Shown one piece after another: positions 1 through 11,470 of a DNA stretch of 54,521 bases. Numbering within the stretch: the first letter of the stretch is position 1; the number at the start of each line of letters is the position of its first letter. This stretch comes from Flavobacteriales bacterium (GTDB taxonomy: Bacteria > Bacteroidota > Bacteroidia > Flavobacteriales_F > PHOS-HE28), in contig JADLBK010000061.1 in NCBI GenBank assembly GCA_020847755.1, positions 1 through 54,521 of the forward strand. Direction: 5' to 3'. A program made the position numbers and the translations under genes. The notes beneath the pieces were generated by a model. The model saw only the letters and a program-made list of their open reading frames with translations, was not told the DNA's origin and searched no databases.

Positions 1-1
1 C

Positions 2-133
2 CTTCTACTGGCACACTGGTACCGGGAATCCAAGATCAAGCGGCCTCATGAACTGGATCCGGAGTTGAAGAAGCTGGCGATGTCCACATTTCTCACCGCA
101 CTCCTCTTCTCGCTGGGCCTTATCCTTGCGTGA
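2..133 (+). CDS. menA: C-terminal end of 1,4-dihydroxy-2-naphthoate polyprenyltransferase (truncated at window edge)
   Basis: Partial frame ...HWYRESKIKRPHELDPELKKLAMSTFLTALLFSLGLILA*; stop overlaps the menC start; menC and menE follow. Confidence 0.6.
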   Translation, partial: LLLAHWYRESKIKRPHELDPELKKLAMSTFLTALLFSLGLILA

Positions 134-1185
134 TGCTGCGCGCGCGTTGGATCGAACGCACCTTGGAGCCCCGCTTCGAACTGGGCACCAGCAAAGGCGC
201 CATCACCGCGCGCACCGTGTGGTACCTGATGGCATGGGAGCATGACCGGCCCGAAGTGGTGGGCATCGGCGAGGCCGCGCTCTTTCCCGGGCACAGCAAG
301 GAGTTCCCGGCGGACGTGCGCACCAAGCTCCTGGAGCTGTGCATGGACACCAGCGACTGGGACCGGCGGCTGTACGATGACCTGGTGGACGTGCCCAGCG
401 TGCGCTTCGCCGTGGAACAGTGCCTGAAGGACCTGGAGGCCGGTGGCACCAAGACGCTTTTCCCCTCCGACTTCACCCTCGGCCGGCAGGCGATCCCCAT
501 CAACGGCCTCGTGTGGATGGGCGACAAGGCCACCATGAAGCAGCGCATCCGCGAGCAGCTCGACGGCGGCTACACCACCGTGAAGATGAAGATCGGCGCC
601 ATCGGCGTCGACGACGAGCTCGAGCTGCTGAAGGCGGTGCGGAAGGAGTACGGACCCGGCGACATCACCCTCCGCGTGGATGCGAACGGCGCCTTCACCG
701 CGCTGCAGGCGCCCGAGGTGCTGAAGCGGCTGGCCGACCTGCACGTGCACAGCATCGAGCAGCCCGTGCCGCCCGGTCAGTACGAGGTGATGGCCGAACT
801 CTGTGCGGACACACCCATCCCCATCGCGCTGGACGAGGACCTCATCGGGCAGAACACGCACGACAGCAAGGTGGACCTGCTCGACCACATCCGCCCGCAG
901 TACATCGTGATCAAGCCGAGCCTGGTGGGCGGCTGGGCGGCCACGCAGGCGTGGATCGACCTGGCCAAGGCACGCGGCATCGGCTGGTGGATCACCTCGG
1001 CGCTGGAGAGCAGCATCGGCCTGAACGCCATCGCCCAGTACACGGCCACCCTTCACATGACGATGGCCCAGGGCCTCGGCACCGGGAAGGTCTACGCCAA
1101 CAACATCCCCTCGCCCCTGCTCGCCGAGCGCGGTGAGCTGCGCTACCGTCCGGAAGCGGAGTGGGACCTCAGCACGCTGCAGTGA
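130..1185 (+). CDS. menC: o-succinylbenzoate synthase (enolase superfamily)
   Basis: Enolase-superfamily motifs (TVKMKIG, LRVDANGAF, SIEQPV, ALDEDL); menA-menC-menE order. Confidence 0.85.
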   Translation: MMLRARWIERTLEPRFELGTSKGAITARTVWYLMAWEHDRPEVVGIGEAALFPGHSKEFPADVRTKLLELCMDTSDWDRRLYDDLVDVPSVRFAVEQCLKDLEAGGTKTLFPSDFTLGRQAIPINGLVWMGDKATMKQRIREQLDGGYTTVKMKIGAIGVDDELELLKAVRKEYGPGDITLRVDANGAFTALQAPEVLKRLADLHVHSIEQPVPPGQYEVMAELCADTPIPIALDEDLIGQNTHDSKVDLLDHIRPQYIVIKPSLVGGWAATQAWIDLAKARGIGWWITSALESSIGLNAIAQYTATLHMTMAQGLGTGKVYANNIPSPLLAERGELRYRPEAEWDLSTLQ

Positions 1186-2235
1186 ACCCCTTCACCCGCC
1201 TCACGGTCGATGGCGTCACCCTGGAGGGCGACGCCCTGCTGCGCTGGGCCGACTCCCTGGTGGACGGGCACGGCGACGATCCGGAGGGGGCGCTGGCGCT
1301 GCGCAGCACGGTGCATGAGCTGCTGCGCGGCGAAGGGCTGCAGGCCACCACCAGCGGCACCACGGGTCCGTCCAAGCGCATCACCCTGTCGGTGGAGGAC
1401 CTGGTGGCCAGCGCACAACTCACCGGGCGCCTGTTCGGCCTGAACGACGGCGATCGTGCCCTGCACTGCCTGCCCGGCGCCTTCGTGGCCGGGAAGATGA
1501 TGCTGGTGCGGGCCTTCGTGCTGGGGCTCGACCTGCACGTGATCGGTGCGCGGGGCGGCGTGCTGGCCAAGCTCGATCCACGGGAGCGGTTCCGTTTCGC
1601 GGCCATGGTGCCGCTGCAGCTCGCACGCGCGTTGGAGGAGGACCGGGCGCGGGTGGAGGCGCAGTTCAGCACGGTGCTGCTGGGCGGCGGGCCCGTGAGC
1701 GAAGCGCTGGAGCAACGCGTGGCCGACCTGCGGACGGAGGTGTTCCTGGGCTATGGCAGCACGGAGACCGTGACGCATGTGGCGCTTCGCCGACTCAACG
1801 GACCGGAGGCCTCGCCGTTGTTCACCGCCGTGGGCGACTGCCACTTCGCGCGCGACCCACGCGGCTGCCTGGTGACCTACACCCCGCACCTGAGCACCTT
1901 CCAGCAGGTGACCAACGACCTGGTGGAGCTGGTGGACGGCACGCACTTCCGCTGGCTGGGCCGGTACGACCACGTGATCCTGAGCGGCGGCCGCAAGGTG
2001 CATCCCGAACAGCTGGAGGCCCGCACGGCCGCGGTGATCCCCGAGCCGCACTACTTCAGCGGCACCCCCGACCCCCTCCTGGGCCAGGCCGTGGTGCTGA
2101 CGATCGAGACGGACCGCCCGCAGCAGGAGGTGGTGCCTGCGGTGATGGCCGTGCTGCTGCCCTTGCTCCATCCGCACGAGATGCCGCGCCACATCCGGAC
2201 GCTGCCGCGACTGGAGCGCACCGTCAGCGGAAAGA

Positions 2236-2246
<11 letters not shown>
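1182..2246 (+). CDS. menE: o-succinylbenzoate-CoA ligase-like AMP-binding enzyme
   Basis: TSGTTGPSKRI AMP-binding motif, GYGSTE, C-terminal SGKIRR; GTG start overlapping the menC stop. Confidence 0.8.
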
Positions 2247-3311
<1,065 letters not shown>

Positions 3312-3312
<1 letters not shown>

Positions 3313-5549
3313 CACCGTTGCAGCATCAGTCGGGCATGGCCGAGCATCGCGCCCTGTGCATCCACCAGGCGCACCACGTACGGACCTGGAGCCGCGCCAT
3401 CCAGCGCGATGGGCGCATCCTGCGCGTAGGGGGTCTGCAGCACCAGCCGACCGGTGGCGTCCCACAGCTCCACACGCCCGTTCGTCACGCCCTCCATGTG
3501 CACCCACAAGGCATCGCTGGCCGGATTGGGCCAGAGGCCGAGCTGCGGCTCCGGGTGCTGCCCGAGCCCGGCCCAGGGGTCCACATCGGCCACCAACACC
3601 GGGCGGATCATGAGCGAACCCTGTTGCGCGGTGTTGGTGAACGAGCCCGTGGTGTTGTAGAAGATCCGGCTCTGATTGTTCGTGTTCTTGTCGAAGCCCA
3701 CGTTCATGAAGATGGCGGTGGTCTGAACGAAGCCGACATAGAACGTGTTCGGCACCCAGATGGTGGAGTCCAGCGGATACTCCACGAACTTGTTGAGCCC
3801 ATGCGGCCGGTAGTCCGGATCGCTGAAGCTGAAGTTCTGGTGGATGATCGTCTCGGGGTTGAGCGAGCTCCACACCGTGAGGAGGAAACCGGCGTTGTCC
3901 GGGCTGGCCGGGAAGAAGATGGGGTCGAAGTAGATGCGCACGGCGCGCAGCGAATCGGCCTGCTGCATGTCGAAGCGCACCGCCACCTTGCCGCCCGGTG
4001 CATTGGTGAGGCCGTAGCCCGCCTCGGCACTGCCGTCATCCAGGGCGTAGTAGTTGCTGAGCTCCTGCACGAAGCGCATCGTGTCGTTGTACCGGTTGAT
4101 GTCGGGCGTGACGTCGATGGCGAAGGTGTTGCGCCAGAAGGCCGCCCCGGTGCTGAGCGATGGGTCGTAGGCGAAGGGCGCCACCGTGTGCGTGCTGGTG
4201 AACGTGCTGCCGGCGTTGTTGATGATGTTGCTGCCCGCGCCGAAGGTGGCCACCGGCGCTCCGCCGTCCAGCCCCGAGCTCGCCTCCCACGTGATGAAAC
4301 GGTCCTGGTCCGCCAGGTTCTTCTGCAGCAGGTCCACCGACGACGCCATGAAGGCCGCAGGGGCGTTGCTGAAGTGCGTGAAGGGCACCGAGGTGTAGGT
4401 GTTCATCAGGGTGTTGCCCGGGTACACCCAGGCCACGTCCACCAGCAGCGTATCGTCGTAGGCGCGCTGACGTGCCAGACGCACGTAGTCGATGTGCCAA
4501 TGGTCCAGCGCCCCGCTGCGCGTGCCGTAGTTGAGGAAGCGGAAGCGGAAGTCGGGCTTCAGGAAGCGGAAGTCCGTGATGGGCAGCATCACCTGCTGGA
4601 AGGGGGCCAGCGCCGTGTAAGGCGTGCTCCAGCGGCGGATCCACTCGTCATCATCAGGCGCATAGAACTCCAGCACCAGGCTGTCCTGCGTCTGCACCTC
4701 GGTGTCGCCGCTGCGCCCCTGCGGCTGGTGGAAGAAGCTGAGGTAGATGGAATCGCCCGGCGGATACGCCATGTTGATCGGCACCGTGGTGAGGTGGTCG
4801 TTGATGCCGTAGGCCGTGGGCGAGTTGGTGACGTAGGGCAGGCCCGTGCGGTCCACTCCGTCGAAGGTGGCCACACCGATGGTGGGCGGATCGATCGGGT
4901 AGGTGCCGTTGATGTGCGCGTCGTCGTCCGCCCACAGGATGAGCGGCACGTCCACCCCGTTCTGTTCGTACGTGCGCGGATCGGGCGGCACGGTGTACAC
5001 CTCCAGCGAATCCTGCAGCAGGTCGGCCGCGGGCACCGCCAGCGTGTCGCTGAACGCATCACCGATGGTATCATAGATGGTGTAGGGCGGCCACGCCGAC
5101 TGGGTGATGGAGGTGGACGGGTAGCCACTGAGGTCGAACAGCTCGATCGTGGTGAAGGGGTTCGCCTCGCGCCAGATGGTGTCCACACCCACCGTGTCGG
5201 TGTAGTAGTGAAAGGTGGTGTCCGCGTAGAAGGCCATGTCCGGGGTGGACACGCCGCCGACCGCGATGCGGTGGACCACATCGGTGAGCACCACGCCAGG
5301 GTCGTCCGGCGCCGCGTTGAGGTGCCGCGTGCGATCGATGGAGAAGTCATCCATCAACGGCAGCTGCTGGATGGCGTTCTCGTAGATGTAGAACGTGTTG
5401 TCCGCGGCCCGGAGCAGGGCGCGCTCATTCTCCGGACGGGCCTGCCCGTTGAGCGGGAAGAGGGCGTCCTGCTGGGCGTTCGCCACACCGCACAGGGCGG
5501 TACCGGCGATGACGACGGCGCCCAGCAGGGCAAGATCACGGTTCCGCAT
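3312..5549 (-). CDS. Secreted T9SS type A sorting-domain protein
   Basis: N-terminal signal peptide; C-terminal LGLWPNPASDALWV...GPYVVRLVDAQG sorting domain. Confidence 0.85.
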
Positions 5550-6354
5550 CCTGTGCGTTCGGTTCAAGGGTGGAGGTATCGGGGATGGCTCTTCGGGCGC
5601 CCAGTCCTGCGGTATCGGCCGTCAGCCAGATGTCAACGAGCCCGCCCATGATGATGCTGCTGTTGGCGTTGGGTGCCGGGGTCTGCCTGAACACCCTCGC
5701 CAACGTGGAATCCGCCTTGGTATTGCAGCCTTCGCAGGCCACCACCGCACCCAGGTTCAACGAGGCCATGTTCAGGATCGCGGCCACTTCCGCGTGGGTC
5801 CAGCCGGTCAGGTCCGGAACAGGGACGCGCCCACCGCCATCGCCGCTGCCCAGCACGAGCACGATGGAGGCCCCCCGCTCGATGCCCGTGCCGGCGATGA
5901 TCGTGCGGCCTTCATGCAACTGGTCCACCACGCAGTCCACGCACGCGTCCGGCCGGTAGCGCAGCTCGGCCACCTTCAAGCCCACGATCTCGGCCACGCT
6001 GATCGCCTGCCGCTTGCTGAGGTCCACCAGTGCCGGCATATCGATCAGCTTGGGCCGCGTGGCGTTGACGATGAGGTACACCGTGCGGTCGGGCTTCACC
6101 CCCGACCCGGCATCGGGGTCCTGGTCCACCACGGCCCCCTTGGGCGCCCCGTCGGTGTGCACCGAGTCCACCACCTCCACATGCAGGCCGAGCGGCCCAA
6201 CGATGGCCCCGGCCTCGGCGATGGAAAGACCGGACAGGTCGGGCACCTCCACCACCATCCCATGCCGGGTGTAGTGCCGCACCCAGGACCAGCCGCCCAG
6301 CAGGAGCAGCACGCTGAACAGCACGGGAAGGAGGATCGGGAGGGCGCGGCGCAT
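5536..6354 (-). CDS. PASTA domain-containing membrane-anchored protein
   Basis: Single N-terminal TM (LPILLPVLFSVLLLLGGW) followed by three PASTA-like repeats (VEVPDLSGLSIAEAGAIVG...; VPVPDLTGWTHAEVAAIL). Confidence 0.85.
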   Translation of the reverse strand: MRRALPILLPVLFSVLLLLGGWSWVRHYTRHGMVVEVPDLSGLSIAEAGAIVGPLGLHVEVVDSVHTDGAPKGAVVDQDPDAGSGVKPDRTVYLIVNATRPKLIDMPALVDLSKRQAISVAEIVGLKVAELRYRPDACVDCVVDQLHEGRTIIAGTGIERGASIVLVLGSGDGGGRVPVPDLTGWTHAEVAAILNMASLNLGAVVACEGCNTKADSTLARVFRQTPAPNANSSIIMGGLVDIWLTADTAGLGARRAIPDTSTLEPNAQDAEP

Positions 6355-6442
6355 CAGGGAAGGCACGGCCTGCGGGCCGCGCGGAGCGCGGCGAAGATAG
6401 ACGTTCGCCTGCGGGCGGAACGGCCCGCTACCTTCGTCCGCC

Positions 6443-7450
6443 ATGGACCCCCGTCCCCCCATCGCCGTGGTGCGCGGCGGCTATTCCGGCGAATCGGTGA
6501 TCAGCCACCAGAGCGCGCAGCGCATGCTGTCGGCCATCGACAGCACCCGCTTCGATCCAGCCTTCGTCACCATCACCCGCGAGGGGTGGAGCTGCGAACG
6601 CGCGGACGGTGCGGTGCTACCCTTCGACCGGTCCGGCTTCCGGCTGGACCGGGGGAACGGCCTTGAGCGCTTCGCGGCGGCCCTCATCGCCATCCACGGT
6701 CCGCCCGGCGAGGACGGCAAGTTGCAGGGCTACCTGGACATGCTGGGCGTGCCCTACCAGACCGGCGGCGTGCTGCCCATGGCGCTCAGCTTCAGCAAGT
6801 ACGGCACCACCGCCCTGCTGCGTCAGCTGGGTTTCCGCGTCTCGCCCTCGGTGCTGTGGCACCGCGACCTCGTGGGCGACCGGCCCGAACTGCCCGCAGG
6901 CATCGGCTACCCCTGCTTCGTGAAGCCCGACGAGAGCGGCAGCAGCCTCGGTGTCACCAAGGTGAAAGGGCCCGCGGAACTGCCCGCCGCCCTGGCGACG
7001 GCCTTCCGCGAATGCACCCGGGTGATGGTGGAGGCCGCCGTGAGCGGCCGCGAGCTCACCTGTGGCGTCATCCGGCTCCACGGCCGTGTGCAGGCACTGC
7101 CCGTGTGCGAGATCCGCACCCCGCGCGAGTTCTTCGACTACGAGGCCAAGTACCACGCCACCGACACCGAGGAACTGGTGCCCGCCCCGCTGAGCGCGGC
7201 GGTGACCGCCCTGGTGCAGCAGCGTTCGGTGGCCATCTACACGGCGCTCGACCTGCGCGGCATGGTGCGCGTGGACCACTTCTGGAGCGGCGGTGAGGAG
7301 GCCGTGCCGGACGAGCTGGTCACCATCGAGGTGAACAGCACCCCGGGCTTCAGCCAGGCGAGCATCTTCCCCAAGATGCTGGAGGTGAGCGGCGTGGGCG
7401 TGCCTGCGGCGGTGAACGGCCTGCTGGACGAGTGCCTGGCCCGGGGCTAG
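6443..7450 (+). CDS. ddl: D-alanine--D-alanine ligase
   Basis: ATP-grasp Ddl motifs (GPPGEDGKLQGYL, CFVKPDESGSSLGVTKV, EVNSTPGFSQASIFPKM). Confidence 0.92.
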   Translation: MDPRPPIAVVRGGYSGESVISHQSAQRMLSAIDSTRFDPAFVTITREGWSCERADGAVLPFDRSGFRLDRGNGLERFAAALIAIHGPPGEDGKLQGYLDMLGVPYQTGGVLPMALSFSKYGTTALLRQLGFRVSPSVLWHRDLVGDRPELPAGIGYPCFVKPDESGSSLGVTKVKGPAELPAALATAFRECTRVMVEAAVSGRELTCGVIRLHGRVQALPVCEIRTPREFFDYEAKYHATDTEELVPAPLSAAVTALVQQRSVAIYTALDLRGMVRVDHFWSGGEEAVPDELVTIEVNSTPGFSQASIFPKMLEVSGVGVPAAVNGLLDECLARG

Positions 7451-8022
7451 CGCGTTCGCACGTGCTCGAGCAGCGCGGCCATGGCCCGCGCGCGGTGGCT
7501 GATGCGGTTCTTCTTCTCCGTCGTCATCTCGGCGAAGCTCCGCTCCTCCCCCTCCGGCGCGAACAACGGATCGTAGCCGAAACCAGCCGTGCCGCGCGGG
7601 GCGGACAGGATGCGGCCCTTGACCACGCCGTGGAACAGCTGCGCACGGCCGTCCTCCACGAAGGCGATCACCGTGCGGAAACGCGCTGTGCGGTCGCCAT
7701 GGCCCTCCAAGGCGCGCAGCAGCTTGCGCATATTGGCTCCCGGATCGCGGGCCTCGCCGGCGTAATGCGCACTGTGCACACCGGGCGCACCGCCCAGGGC
7801 GTCCACTTCCAGGCCGCTGTCGTCGGCGATGCAGGGCAGGCCGCAGCGGTCGTGCACCCAGCGGGCCTTCTGTTCCGCGTTGGCCTCCAGGGTGTCGCCC
7901 GTCTCCGGAAGCTCCTCCACCACGCCCACCTCGTCCGGGCCGATCACGTGGAAGGTCGGATGGAGCAGGGCCGCCAGCTCGGCCACCTTGCCGGGGTTGC
8001 GTGTGCACAGAACGAGCTTCAT
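7447..8022 (-). CDS. rdgB: RdgB/HAM1 family non-canonical purine NTP pyrophosphatase
   Basis: MKLVLCTRNPGKVAEL, IADDSGLEVDALGGAPGVHSAHYAG, GFGYDPLF...FAEM. Confidence 0.93.
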   Translation of the reverse strand: MKLVLCTRNPGKVAELAALLHPTFHVIGPDEVGVVEELPETGDTLEANAEQKARWVHDRCGLPCIADDSGLEVDALGGAPGVHSAHYAGEARDPGANMRKLLRALEGHGDRTARFRTVIAFVEDGRAQLFHGVVKGRILSAPRGTAGFGYDPLFAPEGEERSFAEMTTEKKNRISHRARAMAALLEHVRTR

Positions 8023-8092
8023 CGCGCGAAGATGCGCATCGCGGAAGCGGGCCCACGGGCCCGGTTACCTTTGGCCGCACCAGTTCCTCGCA

Positions 8093-9502
8093 GTGCCCCT
8101 CCGTCGCGCCGTCCATCAGTTCCGCCAGGACCTGCGCCGCAGCCGCACCGAGGGCAGCTTCGCCCGGCACTCGTTCCAGGTCTTCTCCGGCAACGCGCTG
8201 GCCATGGCCAGCCAGCTGGTGCTGACCCCGCTGCTGGGCCGCATCTACGGACCCGAGGCCTACGGCGTCTACGGCATCTTCATGGCGCTGATGATGAACC
8301 TGTCGTACGTGGCGGACATGGGCCTTTCCACGGCGTACGTGCTGCCGCGGGATGAGGAGACCTTCCGCGACCTGTTCCGCATCAACCTCACCACGGCCCT
8401 GGGCATCTGCGCCCTGACGGCGGTGGCCGCGCTCTTCGCCGAGCACTTCTACACGCTGGTGCCGAGCTGGAGCGCCCTGGGCGGATGGGTGCACTTCGTG
8501 GGGCCCGCCGCCCTGTTGTACGCGCTCAGCGTCTACTTCACCCAGTGGCTCACGCGCGCCAAGCTCTTCAAGGTGAGCGCCTTCACCGGGGCCACACTGG
8601 ACCTGAGCACGCGCCTGTTCAACCTGCTCTACGGTGTGGTGAGCGGCACCCGGGCGCTGGGCCTCATCCTGGGCGATGCCGTGGTGCGCACGGCGATCAT
8701 CCCGGTGTACGTGCGCCCGCTGATGCGCCACGGCATGCGCGAGGTGTTCACGAACTGGTCGTGGCACCGCATGCGCAGCACCCTGCGCGAATACCGCCGC
8801 TACCCGCTGATGGTGTTCCCGGAGCGCTGGGTGGCCAGCCTCGGCCTGCAGCTGCCGGTCTTCGCCCTCAGCAGCGACCTGGCGGCGGTGGGGCACTTCT
8901 CGCTCGGTGCGAGCCTGCTGCTGATCCCCCTGCGCCTGTTCGGCTTCTCGTTCAGCACCGTGTACATGCAGAAGGCCTCGGAGCTGAGCGACCGCACGGA
9001 CGAGCTGCGCCGGATCACGCTGGGCCTGTACAAACGATTGTATGGTGTGGGCATCCTGCCCTTCCTGCTGCTCACCTTCTTCGCCGATGCGGCCTTCGAC
9101 CTGCTCTTCGGCGGACCCTGGCGCGACGCCGGCGTGTTCACCGCCTACATGGGCGGCTTCTTCTTCTTCCGCCTGCTGAGCGACCCCATGGTGTCGCTCT
9201 TCAACGTGCAGCGTCGCGAGCACGTGAACCTGGTCTTCCAGGTGGTCCTCACCGTGGCCCGGGGGGCCGCCATGGCCGTCGTGGGCGCGATGGGCCTGGG
9301 CTCGGGGGCCATCATGCTCAGCTATGCGCTGGTGAGCATGGCGGGCTACATGGTGCTGTCCACCCAGCTGCTGTCCTCCGTGGGCCTGGCCGGTCTGCGG
9401 ATCACACTGAAGTACGCCGCCCTGCTCGCCGTGGCGGCGGCAGCGATGGCCGCGTTGCGCTTCGCGGTGCTGGGCAGTTGGTTCCCCCTCTACGGTGGCT
9501 GA
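8093..9502 (+). CDS. Oligosaccharide flippase / polysaccharide biosynthesis protein (Wzx-like)
   Basis: Multi-TM protein beginning SFQVFSGNALAMASQLVLTPLLGRIYGPEAYGVYGIFMA; GTG start about 20 nt after TACCTTTG. Confidence 0.8.
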   Translation: MPLRRAVHQFRQDLRRSRTEGSFARHSFQVFSGNALAMASQLVLTPLLGRIYGPEAYGVYGIFMALMMNLSYVADMGLSTAYVLPRDEETFRDLFRINLTTALGICALTAVAALFAEHFYTLVPSWSALGGWVHFVGPAALLYALSVYFTQWLTRAKLFKVSAFTGATLDLSTRLFNLLYGVVSGTRALGLILGDAVVRTAIIPVYVRPLMRHGMREVFTNWSWHRMRSTLREYRRYPLMVFPERWVASLGLQLPVFALSSDLAAVGHFSLGASLLLIPLRLFGFSFSTVYMQKASELSDRTDELRRITLGLYKRLYGVGILPFLLLTFFADAAFDLLFGGPWRDAGVFTAYMGGFFFFRLLSDPMVSLFNVQRREHVNLVFQVVLTVARGAAMAVVGAMGLGSGAIMLSYALVSMAGYMVLSTQLLSSVGLAGLRITLKYAALLAVAAAAMAALRFAVLGSWFPLYGG

Positions 9503-9535
9503 TGGCCGTGCAGGGCCGCGGCTATCTTTGGCCGC

Positions 9536-10327
9536 ATGGGGCGATTCGACCCGGAGGCGTATTGGGATGGCCGTTTGAAGAGCAACCCGGGGCTCACCGG
9601 TGTGGGCTACCTCGGCCTCGGCGAACCCTTCAACCGCTGGATGTACCACGTCCGGCAGGCGGTCTTCGCCCGCGTGGCCAGGGCCCATCTGCCGAAGATC
9701 ACCGGCCTCCACGTGCTGGACGTCGGCTCCGGCACCGGCCAATACCTGGAGGCCTGGAGGCGCCTCGGTGCCGGACGCATCGTGGGCAGCGACCTCACCG
9801 CCACGGCCGTGGAACGCCTCTCCAGCGGGATGCCCGACGTACAGGTGCTGCGAATGGACATCAGCGACACCGCCGCACTGCCCGCCGAGCGCTTTGACGC
9901 CATCACGTGCATGGACGTGCTGTTCCATGTGGTGGACGATGCGAAGCTGGAACAGGCCCTGGCCAACCTGCGCAGGCTGCTGAGACCCGACGGTGTGCTC
10001 TTCCTCTCGGACATCTTCGTGCACGGCCAGGACCACAAGCAGGAGCACTTCACCACCCGTTCGCTGGCCACCTACACCGCGGCCCTGGAACGCAATGGTC
10101 TCCGTGTGGTGCAGCGGCATCCCGTCTTCCACCTCCTCAACCGGCCGCTTGACTCCGATTCGCCCCTGCTGCACCGCTGGTGGGGGCTGGTGATGCGGGT
10201 GTGCAAGCTGCACCCGCGGCTGGGCGGGGCCCTGGCGGCCGCTGTTTACCCGCTGGAACTGCTGCTGGTGCGCCTGCGCCGCGAAGGGGTCTCGGCGGAG
10301 ATCATGGTGTGCGTTCCGCAACCCTGA
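9536..10327 (+). CDS. Class I SAM-dependent methyltransferase
   Basis: LDVGSGTGQYLEAW motif, FDAITCMDVLFHVVDD. Confidence 0.85.
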   Translation: MGRFDPEAYWDGRLKSNPGLTGVGYLGLGEPFNRWMYHVRQAVFARVARAHLPKITGLHVLDVGSGTGQYLEAWRRLGAGRIVGSDLTATAVERLSSGMPDVQVLRMDISDTAALPAERFDAITCMDVLFHVVDDAKLEQALANLRRLLRPDGVLFLSDIFVHGQDHKQEHFTTRSLATYTAALERNGLRVVQRHPVFHLLNRPLDSDSPLLHRWWGLVMRVCKLHPRLGGALAAAVYPLELLLVRLRREGVSAEIMVCVPQP

Positions 10328-10333
10328 GCCCGC

Positions 10334-11470
10334 ATGCACGTCCTGCACATCGTGGGCTGGTATCCCAACCACCTCAAGCCCTTCGAGACCCCGTTCATCG
10401 AACGGCATGTGCGCGCGCTGGACCCGTTGTGCACGAACACGGTGTGGCACCTGGACGTGCGGCAGGGCGACCGTTGGTCGCTGCACCGCCGCAGCCTGAA
10501 GGCCGACCGGACCCTGATCCTCACCACGCCCCTGCGCCGGTGGCTGCTGGTGGAATTGATGGCCACCGGGCTCATCCTCTGGGCCTGGCTCACGCGCGAT
10601 CGCCGGCTTCGCCATGCCGTGGTCAACTTCCACATCGCCTATCCGAACTGTGCCCGGCTCGGGCTGCTCCGCCGCGTGATCGGCCTTCCCCTGGTGGTCA
10701 CCGAGCACTGGAGCATCTACCGCCTCGGCTTCAAGTCCGGCGCCAAGGGGCTTGACCGCATCCGCCGCATCTTCCACCTCGGCGTGCCACTGATCACCGT
10801 GTCGCGCGCGCTGGCCGACGACATCCTGACCTTCGCCGGGCCGCCCCATCCGCCGGTGCACGTGGTGGCCAATGCCGTGGATACGGCGCTTTTCAGTCCG
10901 GCCCCGCTCGAACGGGAACCCGGACGCTTCTTCGCCATCGCCACCTGGCGCCACCCCAAGCGGCCGGTGCTGCTGGTGGAAGCCATCGCCCTGCTCCGCG
11001 CCCGCGGCCGTGATGCCCGGTTGCGCATCGCCGGTGGCGGTGCCGACCTGCCCGCCATCCGGGAGGCCATCGCCCGCACCGGCATGCACGAGCACGTGAC
11101 CCTGATCGGCCAGGCCACGCCCGAAGCAGCCGCCGCGGAGATGCGCCGATCCCATGCCCTGCTGCATGCCAGCGACTACGAGACCTTCTCGGCCGTCTGC
11201 GCCGAAGCGCTCTGCTGTGGGACGCCCGTGGTGGCCTCGCATGTGGGCGGCATCCGCGAGTACCTCACCCCGGCGCTGGGGAGCCCCGTTCCGGAGAACA
11301 GCGTGGAGGCCTGGACCGAGGCCATCGACCGGGACTGGGACCGCCTGCTGACGCTGGACCCTGCGGTGCTGGCCGCCGCCATCCGCCCCGTTGTGGATGC
11401 CCGGTCCGTGGCCGAACGCTACATGGCCGTGCTGCGCTCCGTGGCGGCGGCGAACGCCATCGCCCGATGA
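10334..11470 (+). CDS. Glycosyltransferase family 4
   Basis: GT-B architecture; SHALLHASDYETFSAVCAEALCCGTPVVASHVGGIREYL. Confidence 0.88.
   Translation: MHVLHIVGWYPNHLKPFETPFIERHVRALDPLCTNTVWHLDVRQGDRWSLHRRSLKADRTLILTTPLRRWLLVELMATGLILWAWLTRDRRLRHAVVNFHIAYPNCARLGLLRRVIGLPLVVTEHWSIYRLGFKSGAKGLDRIRRIFHLGVPLITVSRALADDILTFAGPPHPPVHVVANAVDTALFSPAPLEREPGRFFAIATWRHPKRPVLLVEAIALLRARGRDARLRIAGGGADLPAIREAIARTGMHEHVTLIGQATPEAAAAEMRRSHALLHASDYETFSAVCAEALCCGTPVVASHVGGIREYLTPALGSPVPENSVEAWTEAIDRDWDRLLTLDPAVLAAAIRPVVDARSVAERYMAVLRSVAAANAIAR

Noticed and set aside
3318-5651. 777-aa plus-strand ORF
   Set aside because: Antisense to the T9SS protein with clear signal peptide and sorting domain.
6617-11242. 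1541-aa minus-strand ORF
   Set aside because: Antisense to ddl, rdgB, flippase, methyltransferase and GT genes; Gln/His/Arg/Gly-rich, no domain; typical shadow ORF in high-GC DNA.
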